From contig NC_061870.1 of the NCBI RefSeq assembly GCF_907164915.1, positions 24,589,348-24,653,347 on the forward strand: a stretch of 64,000 nucleotides of DNA, given 5' to 3'. The notes beneath the pieces are model-generated. The model was not told the DNA's origin and made no database searches. It saw only the letters and a program-made list of their open reading frames with translations. Positions 24,320 to 36,738 of this stretch are shown here, one piece after another. This DNA comes from Impatiens glandulifera (lineage: Eukaryota > Streptophyta > Magnoliopsida > Ericales > Balsaminaceae). Positions within the stretch are counted from its first letter, which is position 1. Each line of letters begins with the position of its first letter. The position numbers and the translations under genes are program-made.

Positions 24320-25859
24320 TCAAGGACACACAAGAGCCACCATTGATTTTCTCAAGCTTTCCCTTCTCTTTAACCACTCATTTCTCAATCCTTCTATTCA
24401 CAACCTAATCTGGGAATCCAAATTTAGGGTTTTGATCCACATGATCTTGTGTCCAAATTTGAGCCTCTAAAATTGAACTCCAAGATCTCTTTTTTTAGCC
24501 CCTTCCGGTTATTCTTCGACGGCAAAAATGGTCTAGAAGATAATTTCACATCAGAGCTCCACGAAGAAGAAGAAGCTGTAAGTATTCTTCTTCTTTACTA
24601 ATTTTTGTTTCTCTTTTTGCATTTCGTTTTCCCCAAACTATTCCACTAGTTGTAAATTAGTACCGTGGAATAGTTATAGGTTAAATTTCACCCCAAATCA
24701 TAGTTTTATATATTTATTTAGATCCTTGATCTTTTACTTTCAGTCGAATCTACCTCCAACTCTAGTCAAGAGTCAAATTGACCCAAATGACTTTTTCTTC
24801 ATTAATCGGCCCTCCGCCTTTTCCCTTTCATCTATTTTGACTCCTAAACTCATTACTAAGTCAAATTGATCAAGTTTCTAAATTATTTGACAAAAAGTCA
24901 AATTGATCAAGTTTCTAAATTATTTGACAAAATCAGGCTCTTTAACATTTTTTTTATTCAAATTCACCCTTAAAATTTGGCCATCTGTCATTTCTTAACT
25001 TCATTATGTTGTAATAAAAATGACTCAACATTATAATAAATTTTAGCAATAACATTTTACTAATGACAAAAAAAAATGATTAAACTCTTCAATATAATTT
25101 AAATATAATAAGTTCTCTTCAATCCTTACTATATAAGAACAACCAAACACTTACCGTTACTACTATTAGATACTCCTCCCTAAAGGCTGGTTTGATATGG
25201 ATTATTTTGGTATTTTATTATAAATTCTCATTTCAACAACTAAAATATTAAAATAACTTTACTTTCTCTTTTATTAAATTTGGATTTTAAATAAAAAGAA
25301 TATTTTAGTAACTAAATCACTTAAAACTCAAATATTTTACTTTTTAATTTTACAAAAACCCCAAAAAAACCAAAAAAAAAAAAAAATAAATAAATCAAAC
25401 AAGGTCGAAGAAAATTATTGAATAAGTTAATAATAAAAGTGAAAGAGATTAGACGGATATGAATTGATCTGAAATGAATTCATAAAATAAAATTATATAT
25501 TATGTCTTTGTCTCTCTCTCTAGGTATGCAAGAAAACTGCAAAAAGGGCTTTTGATGGTGATGATGAGCAGCTTTCAAGCGGCCTCGTTGCTTCCTCAAA
25601 TGATAATATTAGTGATAGCAGAAAAAAGCTAAAATCTTTACTATGAACTGTCCCTATTCCTCTTCCAAATTGACTTTTTTTTCGCACCTCTCATATCTGA
25701 TGAACATCTCTTTCCACTTCAATTCAACTACCAGGCTCCATGATAAGTCTATTTCTCTATAGATTCATTTGCAGAAACAAAAAGAACCCAACCGCTTCCG
25801 GATCGCTTCCCAATAATTTCTAGATAGATCGATCCATCGATTCATTAACATCTTCTCAA
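24320..25859 (+). other. Probable 5' leader with intron, SCL32-like gene
   Basis: A plausible 5' splice site follows gaagaagctG (intron GTAAGT from 24578), and a pyrimidine tract with CTCTCTCTAG ends it at 25523, giving a 946-bp leader intron. The leader contains several short upstream ORFs: one of nine codons at about 24440, MV-stop at about 24528, MQENCKKGF at 25525, and a longer one starting near 25643. Across the splice one frame stays open for about 90 codons but has no ATG. Transcript evidence is lacking. Confidence 0.4.
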
Positions 25860-27158
25860 ATGATGCAATTTACGGAGACAACCTTTCTCTCCACCCAAAA
25901 CAACCAATTTCTCAATACCGGTTTTCCGGCTTTCCCCACCGCCGTCACTCCCCCACCGCCGCTGCCGCAACCCAAACCTCTTGAAAATTGCATGGAGCAG
26001 CTTTTAGTTCATTGTGCGAACGCAATCGAGAGTAACGATGCTACACTTTCTCAGCAAATTCTTTGGGTTTTAAACAATATCGCTCCTCCAGACGGAGACT
26101 CCAACCAACGACTCGCATCCGCCTTCCTCCGTGCCCTAATTACACGAGCCGCCACCTGCGGTTCCAGTAAACTCCTGTCTGCGGTTGCGGCAGCTTCTTC
26201 AGCCGCGGAAACTATCGAGACACATAGGTTCTCCGTCATAGACCTGGCTGCCTTTGTAGACCTCACTCCCTGGCACCGGTTCGGTTTTACAGCTGCAAAC
26301 GCAGCCTTATTGGATGCTGTTCTAGGGTTTCGAGTTATCCACGTGGTTGACCTAAGTTTGACCCACTGCATGCAAATCCCTACGTTAATCGACTCCATAG
26401 CCGCCCGGCGTCCGGAGGGGCTGGCTCTGGTGAAACTAACGACGGTGGTGGGTTCTGGCCAGGGAACACCGCCGTTGCTCGACCTCTCTTACGAGGAGTT
26501 AGGGTTGAAATTGTCGAATTTCGCTATGAGTAGGAATATCACTTTGGAATTCACCGTGGTTAAATCGGACCCATCCGACGGGTTCTCATCGTTAATCGAT
26601 CACCTCCGAACAACCCAACGAAATCAAAACGAAGCTTTGGTGGTGAACTGTCAGATGATGTTGCATCGGATACCGGAAGAAACTGTTTCATTTTGTCACC
26701 GTACGATGTTCTTGAATTCTCTACGAGGTTTGGAACCGACCATCGTTATCTTGGTGGACGAGGACGCGGACTTCACATCGAATAATCTCGTGACTAGGTT
26801 AAGATCGGCGTTTAACTATCTATGGATTCCGTTTGATACCATAGACACTTTTTTGCCCAAGGGGAGCAAGAAGAGACAATGGTACGAGGCTGAGATATGT
26901 TGGAAGATCGAGAACGTGATCGCGAGAGAGGGGAATCGGAGGGTGGAGAGACAAGAGACGAAAGGAACGTGGGGACAGAGGATGATGGCTGCGAATTTTC
27001 ATGGGGTAGGGTTTGGGGAGGAGGCGGTTAAGGAGGTGAAGGGGATGTTGGAAGAACATGCGGCTGGATGGGGGATGAAGAGAGAAGAGGATGATCTTGT
27101 GCTCACTTGGAAAGGTCATGATGTTGTTTTTGCAACTGCTTGGAAACCTGCAATGTAA
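25860..27158 (+). CDS. SCL32: GRAS transcription regulator, SCARECROW-LIKE 32-like
   Basis: 432 residues in a single coding exon. After a short Pro-rich N-terminus (1-40), the GRAS domain fills the rest: a leucine-rich region from ~48 (MEQLLVHCANAIESNDATLS), the VHIID-equivalent VIHVVDLS at 159-166 followed by LTHCMQIPTLIDSIAARRPE, a second leucine-rich region with LHRIPEE at 268-274, a PFYRE-equivalent region near VDEDADFTSNNLVTRL, and a SAW end (FATAWKP). LTPWHRFGFTAANAALLDAV is characteristic of the SCL32 branch as I know it. GRAS proteins act in the nucleus as transcriptional co-regulators. Length fits the family (~410-440), and there are no breaks. The first ATG (MMQFTETTF) is used; the second Met would lose nothing. 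Confidence 0.92.
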   Translation: MMQFTETTFLSTQNNQFLNTGFPAFPTAVTPPPPLPQPKPLENCMEQLLVHCANAIESNDATLSQQILWVLNNIAPPDGDSNQRLASAFLRALITRAATCGSSKLLSAVAAASSAAETIETHRFSVIDLAAFVDLTPWHRFGFTAANAALLDAVLGFRVIHVVDLSLTHCMQIPTLIDSIAARRPEGLALVKLTTVVGSGQGTPPLLDLSYEELGLKLSNFAMSRNITLEFTVVKSDPSDGFSSLIDHLRTTQRNQNEALVVNCQMMLHRIPEETVSFCHRTMFLNSLRGLEPTIVILVDEDADFTSNNLVTRLRSAFNYLWIPFDTIDTFLPKGSKKRQWYEAEICWKIENVIAREGNRRVERQETKGTWGQRMMAANFHGVGFGEEAVKEVKGMLEEHAAGWGMKREEDDLVLTWKGHDVVFATAWKPAM

Positions 27159-28532
27159 CTTTTGATTCATGATTTGATTTTGATGATACTGTTTATTAGC
27201 TAGTTCTTGATAATACACCTTAATTTGGAAGTGAAAGGAAAGAACAGAATGATGTCTTTCTTTGTAATAGATTGGGATAGGTGATTTCTGATCAAAGGAG
27301 ATTTGACATACTTTAGAATTTGTCATAATTAGGTTTGATTATGTGTTTCTGCAAGCATTAGGTCAAATTATATATAGCTGCGATCATGATATGTGTGTGT
27401 GTTTAGTCCATGTTTGTTAGGATTAACTTGTATTATCTTTGCACGAAGAAACCTATTTAAGATCTTTAATCGTAGAAGGTTTCAAGGTTTTTTGGTTTAT
27501 AGATCACACATAGAGAGAATAAGAAACACTAGATATTATGAGGTTCCAAAAATAATACATGCAACTTCATATATTTGTCAATCATATTAGCATTCATAAA
27601 ATCATAATAATTATATAGTGAAGACTCTCTTTGTATTTAAGATCATGTAATTCCTTTAATATTGTATATATTTAAGATCTGATTGATATTGCTCTAGATA
27701 TAGTTGTCGTCTTGTAGGTATGGTATTGCTCTAGATCTAGTATTCGGTTGTATATGTCTTGAAAGATGAGTTGTTGGTCAACGGAGGCAACTCGTCGATA
27801 TTTTAACTTCTATTTTACTTATTTTTTGAGATTTTTATTGTAATTTAAAAGACTCTTTTTTATCTTGGAAACTGTTTTTGAGATTAGAAGCCACATTGTG
27901 CTGGTATTATCTTCGTATCTAATTTGGTTGGTGGAGTTGCATTGAAGTGAATGCCCACTATTGTTGGTTATCGTTTTGATGCTTGAGGTGTTGTTTCCGC
28001 AGTACCAGACTACACCTCTTGACACGTGATGACATTGGTCGGCACTAAACTTGTAGTCTTTTGAGCGTAGCAATCTTTGTTAAGTACCTTAAGTTTAGAT
28101 GTCTTCTTTTGTATTGATGTTATATTTAATTTATTAATTTTCTTTTTACGAAAGTTTACGAGTTAGATTCTCACTTAAAATGTCACATAAATCTTATATT
28201 GAAATAAAGGTAATGATGGTATAATTTTGCTAAGTTAATTTTATCGTGACTTATAATAAAGCATGTCAAAACTTTTGGTCATTTGTTTGTTTTGTAGAGT
28301 TGTTTTTCACCATGTTTTATGTCATATACTTATTATATTACTAGATATTATTATAATCTAACTTCAAAACAATTAACCAATTTGAAACAAACTCAAGTAC
28401 TTGATGATGTCATTAATATGGACAAATCCATATATCATGTTGTAAAATTATCTGCAGATTATATTAATAACCCGTTAAACATGAATCAAACAAATTAATA
28501 ACTAACAAACAAAATCCTTTTCATTAATTATC
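27159..28532. other. 3' flank and intergenic DNA
   Basis: Probable 3' UTR of the SCL32-like gene, then unique sequence without a gene. The open frame around 27819-28073 on the minus strand has no recognised family. Confidence 0.45.
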
Positions 28533-29890
28533 AAGGTTCTTAGTCACATGATTAAAAACAATAAATCAATACTTTTGATGGCCAGACAAGCAAACTGTTT
28601 TACATAGTGTCCTTAAATTGATTATGAAGAAAACAAATTGAAAAAAATAAGAAAGATGCTAATCTAATCTAAGGACATCATTGGTAAGAGAGAATTCCCT
28701 TTTGAGAAATTCTCCACCAGTTTTTTTCACATTCTAATGTCTTCTAGCCTTTGTTTCCTCAAACATTGGGAATCCTCTTTAAAAAATCTCAAGAAAACTG
28801 TTTTTTTTTTTTTATCAAAGACTTCCCCCAATTTGAACTTACTTGATTCTCCCTTTGTGCACTTTTCTTTGGTTTCTTGTTGTTCCCAATAATTCCCTAT
28901 AAGCAATGTTTAATTAATTAAGATTAAGATAATCAATTGTCTTTGTTATATATATATAATTAATAAGAGATAGAGATCGAAGTGCATCAGCTTTCCTTGC
29001 TGGACTTTTTGGATTTCAGCAATAGGAAGAATTTCAGGATTTGGATTTTAGTAAATAATTAATTCAATTAGAATAAAGTTTAGATTATAAAATTGTTTAT
29101 TAGGGTTAATCATACCATATGGGTTTTCTATTAATCAATTCTTTTGTTAATTTGTATCATCTAAGACTTTCTCAATTATTGAGTTGAGTGTTCATTAATT
29201 ATATAGACTTCAATTGTTATCCACCAAAATAAGAAATTTAGGTTAATACTAATTCTTCTGAAAAAAAGACAAATTAAGTCATAATAAGTCTTTCAAGTAT
29301 TTAATCCTCAAAATATTCTAAAATGAGCAACAAATAATTTTGAAGGTTTGCCAATATAGGGTAGGTCTTTGATTAAAAAGTGTTTTTTAATCATAACTCG
29401 AGGGTTTAAACTAACTGCTTAATCCGGTTAGTGCATGCGAACACACTTTCAAATTTTATTTTTTTATTTTGGTTTCTTATGATTTGTCTTTCTCAACACA
29501 AATTATTTTGAAAACGACTTAATTGACTTTATCATTTTGGTGCCATTAGAAAATTAAAATAATTGAAATGCTATTTTTGTCAGTTTTCGGAGAAAAAAAC
29601 AACAAATCATTACTATTGCAAGTCATATCCGCCCTAAATTTGTTTCTTCAAAAAAATACTCTCATTCCATTGCATATTAAACACTGCATTCAATTAGTTA
29701 AAAGACCAATATCTTTTCTTATAATGGTTGGGTTATATATCTTTACAACATCTAATTAGCTAGAAACAAAAAATACAAAATTTAAAATTCAAATGTAAGT
29801 TAAAATAAAAAGTGGACCATCAGCAAAATAAGGAGTATCACGTGTGAAGAAGACTAAACATGAAAATCGTACCATTTTTCTTTTCATTTT
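28533..29890. repeat. Paralogous non-coding block B
   Basis: Second copy of block A (21590-23460). Both contain ggttcttagtcacatgatta, gatgctaatct...gacatcattggtaag, tgttcccaataattccct, aagtgcatcagctttccttg, and ggagtatcacgtgt followed by gaagac. It is about 0.5 kb shorter than A. The two blocks lie on opposite sides of the SCL32-like gene in the same orientation. Confidence 0.7.
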
Positions 29891-30420
29891 TTTTTTTTTG
29901 GTGTAATTAAAAATATAAAAAAAGATATATATACATGCATACATATATAAAAAAAAGAATGGGGTCCTTTGTCTCCAAAAGGTAGATAGACTGTGGTTTC
30001 AAATAAAATTTTGAGCATTTGTAACTAATTACCAACCCCACACTTATGTTTTAATTTTATTTTTTTGTTTTTTTATCTCACATTTCTGACCTATATATCC
30101 AAACTAATGCCCATCATGTTTGTATATACATGTTTGGTTTTCAGTGTGTGGGCGAGACTCATGGGAAAAAGAGTGGTCTCTAGATGACAAGTTTTAAAAA
30201 AATTTGTTTTTATGGAATTTTGAAGCTTTTTAAAATGAGTTATTGGATTTAAAGAGAAATTAATATGAGCATTAATTAGTTAAGTTTGAGTTTGTTAGAA
30301 AGTTAAAATATTGATTTAGACGAAAGTAAATTAATACGAACTAGTATGTATTCTATGTATTTGCACGAGTAATAATATAAAAAATTGTGAAAAAAATATT
30401 ACGATAAAAATGTGATAGCA
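29891..30420. other. Intergenic, nothing recognised
   Basis: AT-rich. No gene was seen. Confidence 0.45.
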
Positions 30421-30890
30421 TTTTTAATTTTATTTTTAACCGTTTTAAATTTATAGGCGGATCAACCCACAATCTGACTCAAGTATTCATTTACTCTCAC
30501 ATATATATATATTCAAATTAACCACAACTCTCGACCTGACAATCCGGACATAATTAAGCATAATTATATTTATATAGATTAGTTAGTTAAAAAGTTTAAC
30601 TTATATTGTTAAAATGTCCCGCGTAATCAGATTTGGTGTTGAATTTAAAATATAAAGTGTTATTAGTCTAGTTGGTTAAAGGGTTGTACTTGTTTTTGTT
30701 ATGTTGCAAGTTTGAACCATACTTATAACTTTTTTTAATTTTATTTTTAACCATTTTAAGTTTATGGGCGGGTCAACCCACAATCCGACCCAAGTATCCA
30801 TTTACTCTCACATATATATTTAAATTAATCACAGCTCTCGACCCGCCAATCCGGACACTTTAAAAATTAAGTATCATTATAGATATATAT
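30421..30890 (+). repeat. Direct repeat pair around a SINE-like segment
   Basis: Two ~130-bp copies (about 30421-30550 and 30735-30870) share gcggatcaacccacaatc/gcgggtcaacccacaatc, atttactctcacatatata and aatccggaca. Between them 30663-30715 resembles a tRNA-derived RNA polymerase III promoter: tagtctagttgg as box A and gcaagtttgaacc as box B, about 40 nt apart. This suggests a SINE family with a duplicated body. Its ends and target duplication are not determined. Confidence 0.45.
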
Positions 30891-31998
30891 AGATAAATTA
30901 TGAGTCAAATAAAAATTTACAAAATTTGATGAATATAAAAACATATTACAAGTAAGACATTAGTAGTTATATTTCTCTAGGAAAAAAAATACTAAAACAA
31001 TCTTTATGCAAACAAACTACAATCATTATTTTAAATGTTCATATATCAAAATATAAGTGGAACTAATAATAAGAGGGATACATTTAAAAAGAAAAAAATT
31101 ATTGTAGATTCTGACTACAACACATTCCTAAAACATTTATCAACTTCAAATGTTTTATATATTTCCCTTACAATGTTTATTCTTACAACATGGTTGTGGT
31201 GCTCTCTTAGGACATTGTCTGTTCTTGTGGGTAAATCTTTAAGAAATTTCACACTTAGATAATTTTTTCCTCATATTTGTCTCTTATTCTTTTACTTCAT
31301 TTAGGCTTTTTATAAAAAAAAATAACAAACTAGCATTAACTGGCAGTATGAATTTTATATTTATAAGTCTATTTAGTATATATTTTATCAATATATTATA
31401 AAAATTAATATTTTTCTTTTAAAAAAAATATAACATTATCTATAATTTTTTAAAAAAATTTACAGCTATTTACCTATTAAAATTGGTAGTTTTTCTTTTT
31501 ATCAATGGCCAAATACAAACAAATTTTATATTTTACTTTAACCATTTTTAAAATAAATGCGACAGTAATATAATATTTTAAATGTAAATACTTCAAATTT
31601 ATCTCATGCTTAGTTTTGTACTTAATTAGTAATATTTTTTCAATATACAAATCATTTTAAAAAAACAAACAAACAGATTTTCTAAGAATTTTTTTCAAAT
31701 AAACTGATTTTCAATACAAGCATATGCATCAAATATATAATATTATTTGAAAATAATTAGTTTAATCCTAAAAGAAACAAAGAGTAAGTGACAAATTCAC
31801 ATCCTCAACAATCAACATAGAGACAAATCCTTGGCCGGCCACCACCTCACATGCCACCAAAAATCCCATCAGAAGCCCCACCTCTCTTTTCACAGCTTGT
31901 TGATTTCATTTGCATCTTTCAAAATTAAATATTTACTTTTTTTTCAAATGTGGGTAAAATGTGAAATTGAATCCTAAATTATTAAGAGATATTTTAAA
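30891..31998. other. AT-rich intergenic, nothing recognised
   Basis: The short frame at 31035-31262 has no family resemblance. Confidence 0.45.
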
Positions 31999-32640
31999 CA
32001 TCACCTAATTAGATGTTGATTTGCACGTCCCTAAATTGCTTCACTTGATAAATTCAAAACAAGACTTAAATCATTTCTATAATTCAAAATACTTTCATAA
32101 GTAATGAAAACTCATTATACTAAATCGAATAATCTACATATCAATCAGACTTTTAATTTTATTGAGTATATTTGAAATAGAAAGATTTTTTTTTAAATAA
32201 GAAGAACTAGCATCACCTAATTAAATGTTGATTTGCACCATAAATTGCTTAAATGAAAATCACTTGATAAATTCAAAACAAGACTTAAAATATTGTTTTA
32301 AATTAAAACATTATGTTTAAGTAATGAAAACTCTTGATAATAATCTATATATCAAGCCAGCTCTAATTTTTATGGAGTGTATTTAAATTAGAGAGTTTTT
32401 TTTGTTTGAAAATAAAGAGAATTAACATCACCTAATTAAATGTTGATTTGCACCAAAATTGCTTTAATAAAAATCACTTTGATAAATTCAAAACAAGAAT
32501 TAAAACATTTCCTTAAATCAAAATATTCTCTTTAAGTAATGAAAACTCCTGATACTAAATTGAACAGTCTATATATCAATCAAGCTCTTTATTGAGTATA
32601 TTTGAATTAGAGTGTTTTTTTTAAATAAGGAGAATTACAC
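31999..32640. repeat. Three-unit tandem repeat, ~213 bp
   Basis: Units start at 31999, 32211 and 32426, each with catcacctaatt, then atgttgatttgcac, gataaattcaaaacaaga, agtaatgaaaactc and tatttgaa/aattagag, and each ends before the next catcacc. Spacings are 212 and 215 bp. Divergence between units is moderate, so the array is not recent. Confidence 0.9.
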
Positions 32641-34017
32641 GACACCCCACAATCATGATCTTTGTTTTCAGTGAGAATTGTACCCGTGATTAAATTTGTA
32701 AAATTTAAAATTTACTTAAAATAACATTAGTTATATATTATTACTATTATTATTATTTATATATATAATTAAATAATACTAATAAACAAATAAGAATAAA
32801 GAAGGAGTAATATTTATAAAATTAATTACATAAATTTATTTATTTGAATAAATATTTTTTTTTGATTTATAAGTATATATTCACATTTATTTTTACGTCT
32901 TATTAAATCTTAAAATCACATTATTTATAAATTCATAAAATCATAAAACTTTACTATAAATTTAAATACATACAAGTTTAACTGACACTGGTTTAGTCTG
33001 GGTTTAAAATTTGAAATTTTAATATTTAAAATTTTGATCATGAAATTTGCTCGGTAGTATATGGCACATAAAAGTTCTCTCTTATTATATAATGAGTTAG
33101 TAAAATTAAATTTATATGTTTTTTTTTTCAAACGGGTACATATATTAAAAATGAAAAACGAAATCATTTAAGCAAACGAAATAATGTGACATTAAAATAA
33201 AAATTAAGAAAACAGAAAAAAAAGTTATATGTGGTTTAATACGATGTAAATTCATCGTGTAAATTAAATGAATATCGAATTAATTATTTAAAATCATAAA
33301 AAAAAATATTACATTTTATAACATCTTTTTTATAAAAAAAAATTATGATTTTCAAATAATCTTATTTCTTTCTTAAACTTAAAGTCAAGCAGCCCAGATC
33401 CAATAGCCCATTTTCAGATAATGGCGTTGAGGCCTTTGCAATTTATTTTGAACAGAAGAAGAGGTTGCGGGATATTGATAGGCCTGGTCTTATCTGATTC
33501 TTTTTATCTGTACATTGGAAATTTACTTTTAAAGAATAACAAATAAAAAGTGAAATTCAAAGTTTTTCTTCAACATGTAATAAATTGAAAAAAATTAACA
33601 ACAAAATCAAGTTGTACATCAGTACGTTTATCTAACTAAAAACGAAAGAAAGATTAAAAACAGCAACAAATTTTGTATTTTTTACAACCATGTTAGGATT
33701 TTTTTTATATCAATACAAATAAAAAAAATTGTTTGATAAAAACAAAACGTAACATAAAAAAGAGTTCAAAACAAAATTTATAAATTAAAAGACAAACCTA
33801 CAATTAATTGGCTCGAAAATTCTCGAGAGGAGCGATCTGGTCCAAAACGAATCAACAAGTTTTTCGAATCTCGTTTCCGACATTTTCATGAAATTGTGAA
33901 TTCTTAAAAGCCTACTTTGATTATTAAATGTTTTCCGACTTTTATCAAGAATCGCGAATTAGAGTTTTTTATTTGCTCGAGCAATAGTTCTATAGAAATT
34001 TATAGGGATAAAATTTT
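32641..34017. other. AT-rich intergenic
   Basis: No recognised gene apart from a short candidate frame at 33421-33546. Confidence 0.45.
33421..33546 (+). other. Small ORF, 41 residues, unknown
   Basis: Begins MALRPLQFILNRRRGCG and continues with a hydrophobic stretch (ILIGLVLSDSFYLYIGNLLL). The basic N-terminus next to a hydrophobic helix resembles a mitochondrial signal-anchor, and the local base composition is less AT-rich than its surroundings. There is no homology I recognise. It could be a first exon or chance. Confidence 0.15.
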
Positions 34018-34154
34018 TGGTATTTATAGAATTATTAATATAATAAATAATTATGGAAATGTCATATTTAATATGAGTCAAAATATTGTGATTTAATATG
34101 AAACTAAGTTTATGACGGGTATATTTATAATGAGGATACCTAACCTTTCTAATT

Positions 34155-34160
<6 letters not shown>
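34018..34160 (+). mobile_element. Remnant of older Copia 5' LTR
   Basis: Matches 50968-51130 (aataataaataatt, aatgtcatatttaatat, gtgattta/gtgatcta, atgaaa-taagtttatg). A possible primer site (tggtatgag) lies near 34225 after AT-microsatellite expansion. Together with the RT/RNase H remains at 35.9-36.6 kb it frames an older element. Confidence 0.6.
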
Positions 34161-34187
<27 letters not shown>

Positions 34188-34689
34188 ATATATAACTATA
34201 ATTATATATATATAACTATAACAGTGGTATGAGTTTATGATAATTTTAAATCTTATCAATATTATTAGGAATATATATATTGGTTTTAATAATTTCAAAC
34301 CATAAAATTAGGAATATATTAATTTTGAATATATATAGATGAATAATCTATGTTTTAAATTTGAAAATTTTAATGGGAAAAATATAATGTATATATAATA
34401 TATATAAATTTTATTAAAATTCATATATTTATATTTAGGGATATTTAGATTCGAAAGGGATGATATGTATGAATTTATAAATAATTTCAAAGCATGTTTT
34501 TGGATTATATTAATTGTTTTTTGATAATTTCAAAAGAATTGAGTACGAGAATATAAGGATTATATATATATATATATAAAAGATTTGTTTAACGGTTTCT
34601 TTTAAATATCCATAAATTTAAAAACTTAACTAGACATTCTAAGTATTCATAAATATAACAAATTTTATATTCCATACTAATTATTTGAT

Positions 34690-34755
<66 letters not shown>

Positions 34756-35859
34756 CAATATATAATTAGGATTAAAAGATGGAGATTAATGATTATCAAT
34801 AAATTAATAAATAATTAAATTATATTATATTTTTTATTTGAAGATTAAAGTGGATATAAAATGAAAACTTAAAAATATTTGAAATATGGTCAAATAAATC
34901 TTGAAGATTTATTATTTAATTAGTATTAGACATTACAAATTTTAAATTCAAGTAAGATTTGGTCCAGATATAATTTTACTTTTTATAATAAAATAAATTA
35001 CATGTTTGTTTGAAAAATTATATACAAAATCCAAATTTAAGAATTAAGATTTGGTATATGGTATAATTTTATTTTTTATAATAAAATAAATTACATGTTT
35101 TTTTGATAAATTATATACTATTGATTTGGGTTATATAATATGACATTTAAATCTAAACTAATATACAATTATTCATTTGAATTTTATTAATTATACAAAT
35201 AATCATTAAAGTGACAATGTTTGTTGAAATTAATTTAAGAAAATTTTGAATAGTAGTATTATGTAATTCATTTGATTATATTATTTAGCTTATTTAGCCT
35301 TACAGAATTACATAAATACTTGTGATGGTAAACATATCTTATTTATGTGAATAATAAATCTATCTAAAGATAAATTGATTATTGACGTATCTTATCATTA
35401 ATGTTTGATCATTACACCAAAATATTATTACCAATTAATATTATTGTTCAAAAACTTGGTATTAATATATTGTATTAAATAATTTGAGATAAGATAAATC
35501 ATTATTTGAATTTAGTTGTTACTTAAGTTTATACATGTGAACAATTACTTTATTGAATATTCTAAGTGATTAAGAGTTATAATTTTATTATATCAAGTTA
35601 AATATAGTTTTTTTTAGAAGAGACTACAATATTGTTTTTTTTAGGATATTGAGTTTGAGGGGAGAAATGATTTTGTTTTTAAAAATGATTTAGATCAATA
35701 ATTCCTATTGAGGAATATTTGATTTGTATTTTAAATATTTTTTAAATTGATAAGGATTTTATTCATATTAATGATAATGTTACAAAAATCAAGAGTAACA
35801 AAACATTATTGATCAAATTAATTAAGTACAAACCCAACAACCCCAAAATCAAGTGTCTT
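34161..35859. repeat. AT-rich interior of older element, microsatellites
   Basis: AT-dinucleotide tracts lie at about 34159-34215, 34560-34580 and 34690-34753. A two-unit ~93-bp tandem duplication (34952-35044 and 35045-35130) shares tttttataataaaataaatt. No coding is legible. Confidence 0.55.
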
Positions 35860-36640
35860 TGTGATACTCGTGGCATATTTAATATGGAGCTTCACCAAAA
35901 TAGATGTTAAAGGGTTTTTCAATAGAGACATTGAAAAATAATTTGGTGCAATAAGAAAACTTTGTGTCGAGAGACCAAATTAATATGGTTTGCAAATTAA
36001 AGAAATTTATCTATGGACTTAAAGAAGTGTCTTATTAGTGGTACCATAAATTTCACAAAATAACAATTCTCTCTTTTGGTTTTGAAGCGAATTTAATTGA
36101 TTATTTGTATATCATAAGTTCAGTGGGAGTAAACGTCTATTTATGGTTTTATATATAGGTGACATTTTATTTGTCACAAATTTTGTTTGATATTAAGTAG
36201 TCCAATACTTATGAGATATTTGAAAAGAACTATGAATTAAATGTTCACATATAAGATGTTGAATAGTCTTGAGATCATTGGGTATTCTAACTCTGATCTT
36301 ACGGGATACCAAAATAGTATGAAATTCACTTCGGATTATCGTTTTTGTTAGTTGGCTTTGTCGTTTTTTTGAAGAAATATCAAACAAAAAAACTTACGAC
36401 GTCATCCACTATTGCATCGAAATTTGTGACATGTTACTATACATCAATTTAGGTAATATTGACATCAAGTTTCTTGTTGTGAAAGAAATGATACAAAGTG
36501 GATAGCTTTCTATAAAATAATTATGTACAAACTCTATGGTTATGAACCCCTTAACAATGGATTTATCGCCTAATGTCTTTCATGAGAATATTGCTCGTAT
36601 GAGTGTAATAAAGATTAATGGTCTTTAACTTCAGTGAAAG
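35860..36640 (+). pseudogene. Decayed Copia reverse transcriptase / RNase H
   Basis: Broken frames read DVKGFFNRDIE, KKFIYGLKE-like text, VYHKFSGSK and LYIGDILFVTN (RT with the catalytic YVDD changed). Then come AVKRILRYLK-like text, GYSNSDLTGYQ, HIDIKFLVVKEMIQSG and LSPNVFHENIARM (RNase H and pol C-terminus). Many stops and shifts mean it cannot function. It is a different, much older lineage than the intact element inserted 100 bp downstream. Confidence 0.8.
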
Positions 36641-36733
36641 TTTGTAATTTGATTGTCTTTCAGTTTAGTTATTTTATAGAAATTTATGAGGTTTTATTCT
36701 GATCAGAAATTAAGTATTAGTCAGTTCATTACA

Positions 36734-36738
36734 CTTTA
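36734..36738. repeat. Target-site duplication, left
   Basis: CTTTA, repeated at 50654-50658. Five bp is the usual length for Copia integrases. Confidence 0.95.

Noticed and set aside
24400..25650. Separate protein-coding gene upstream of the GRAS gene
   Set aside because: The spliced open frame has no ATG and no family I recognise; a leader with upstream ORFs explains it better.
26820..27326. 168-codon minus-strand frame over the end of the GRAS gene
   Set aside because: Shadow of the SCL32-like coding sequence.
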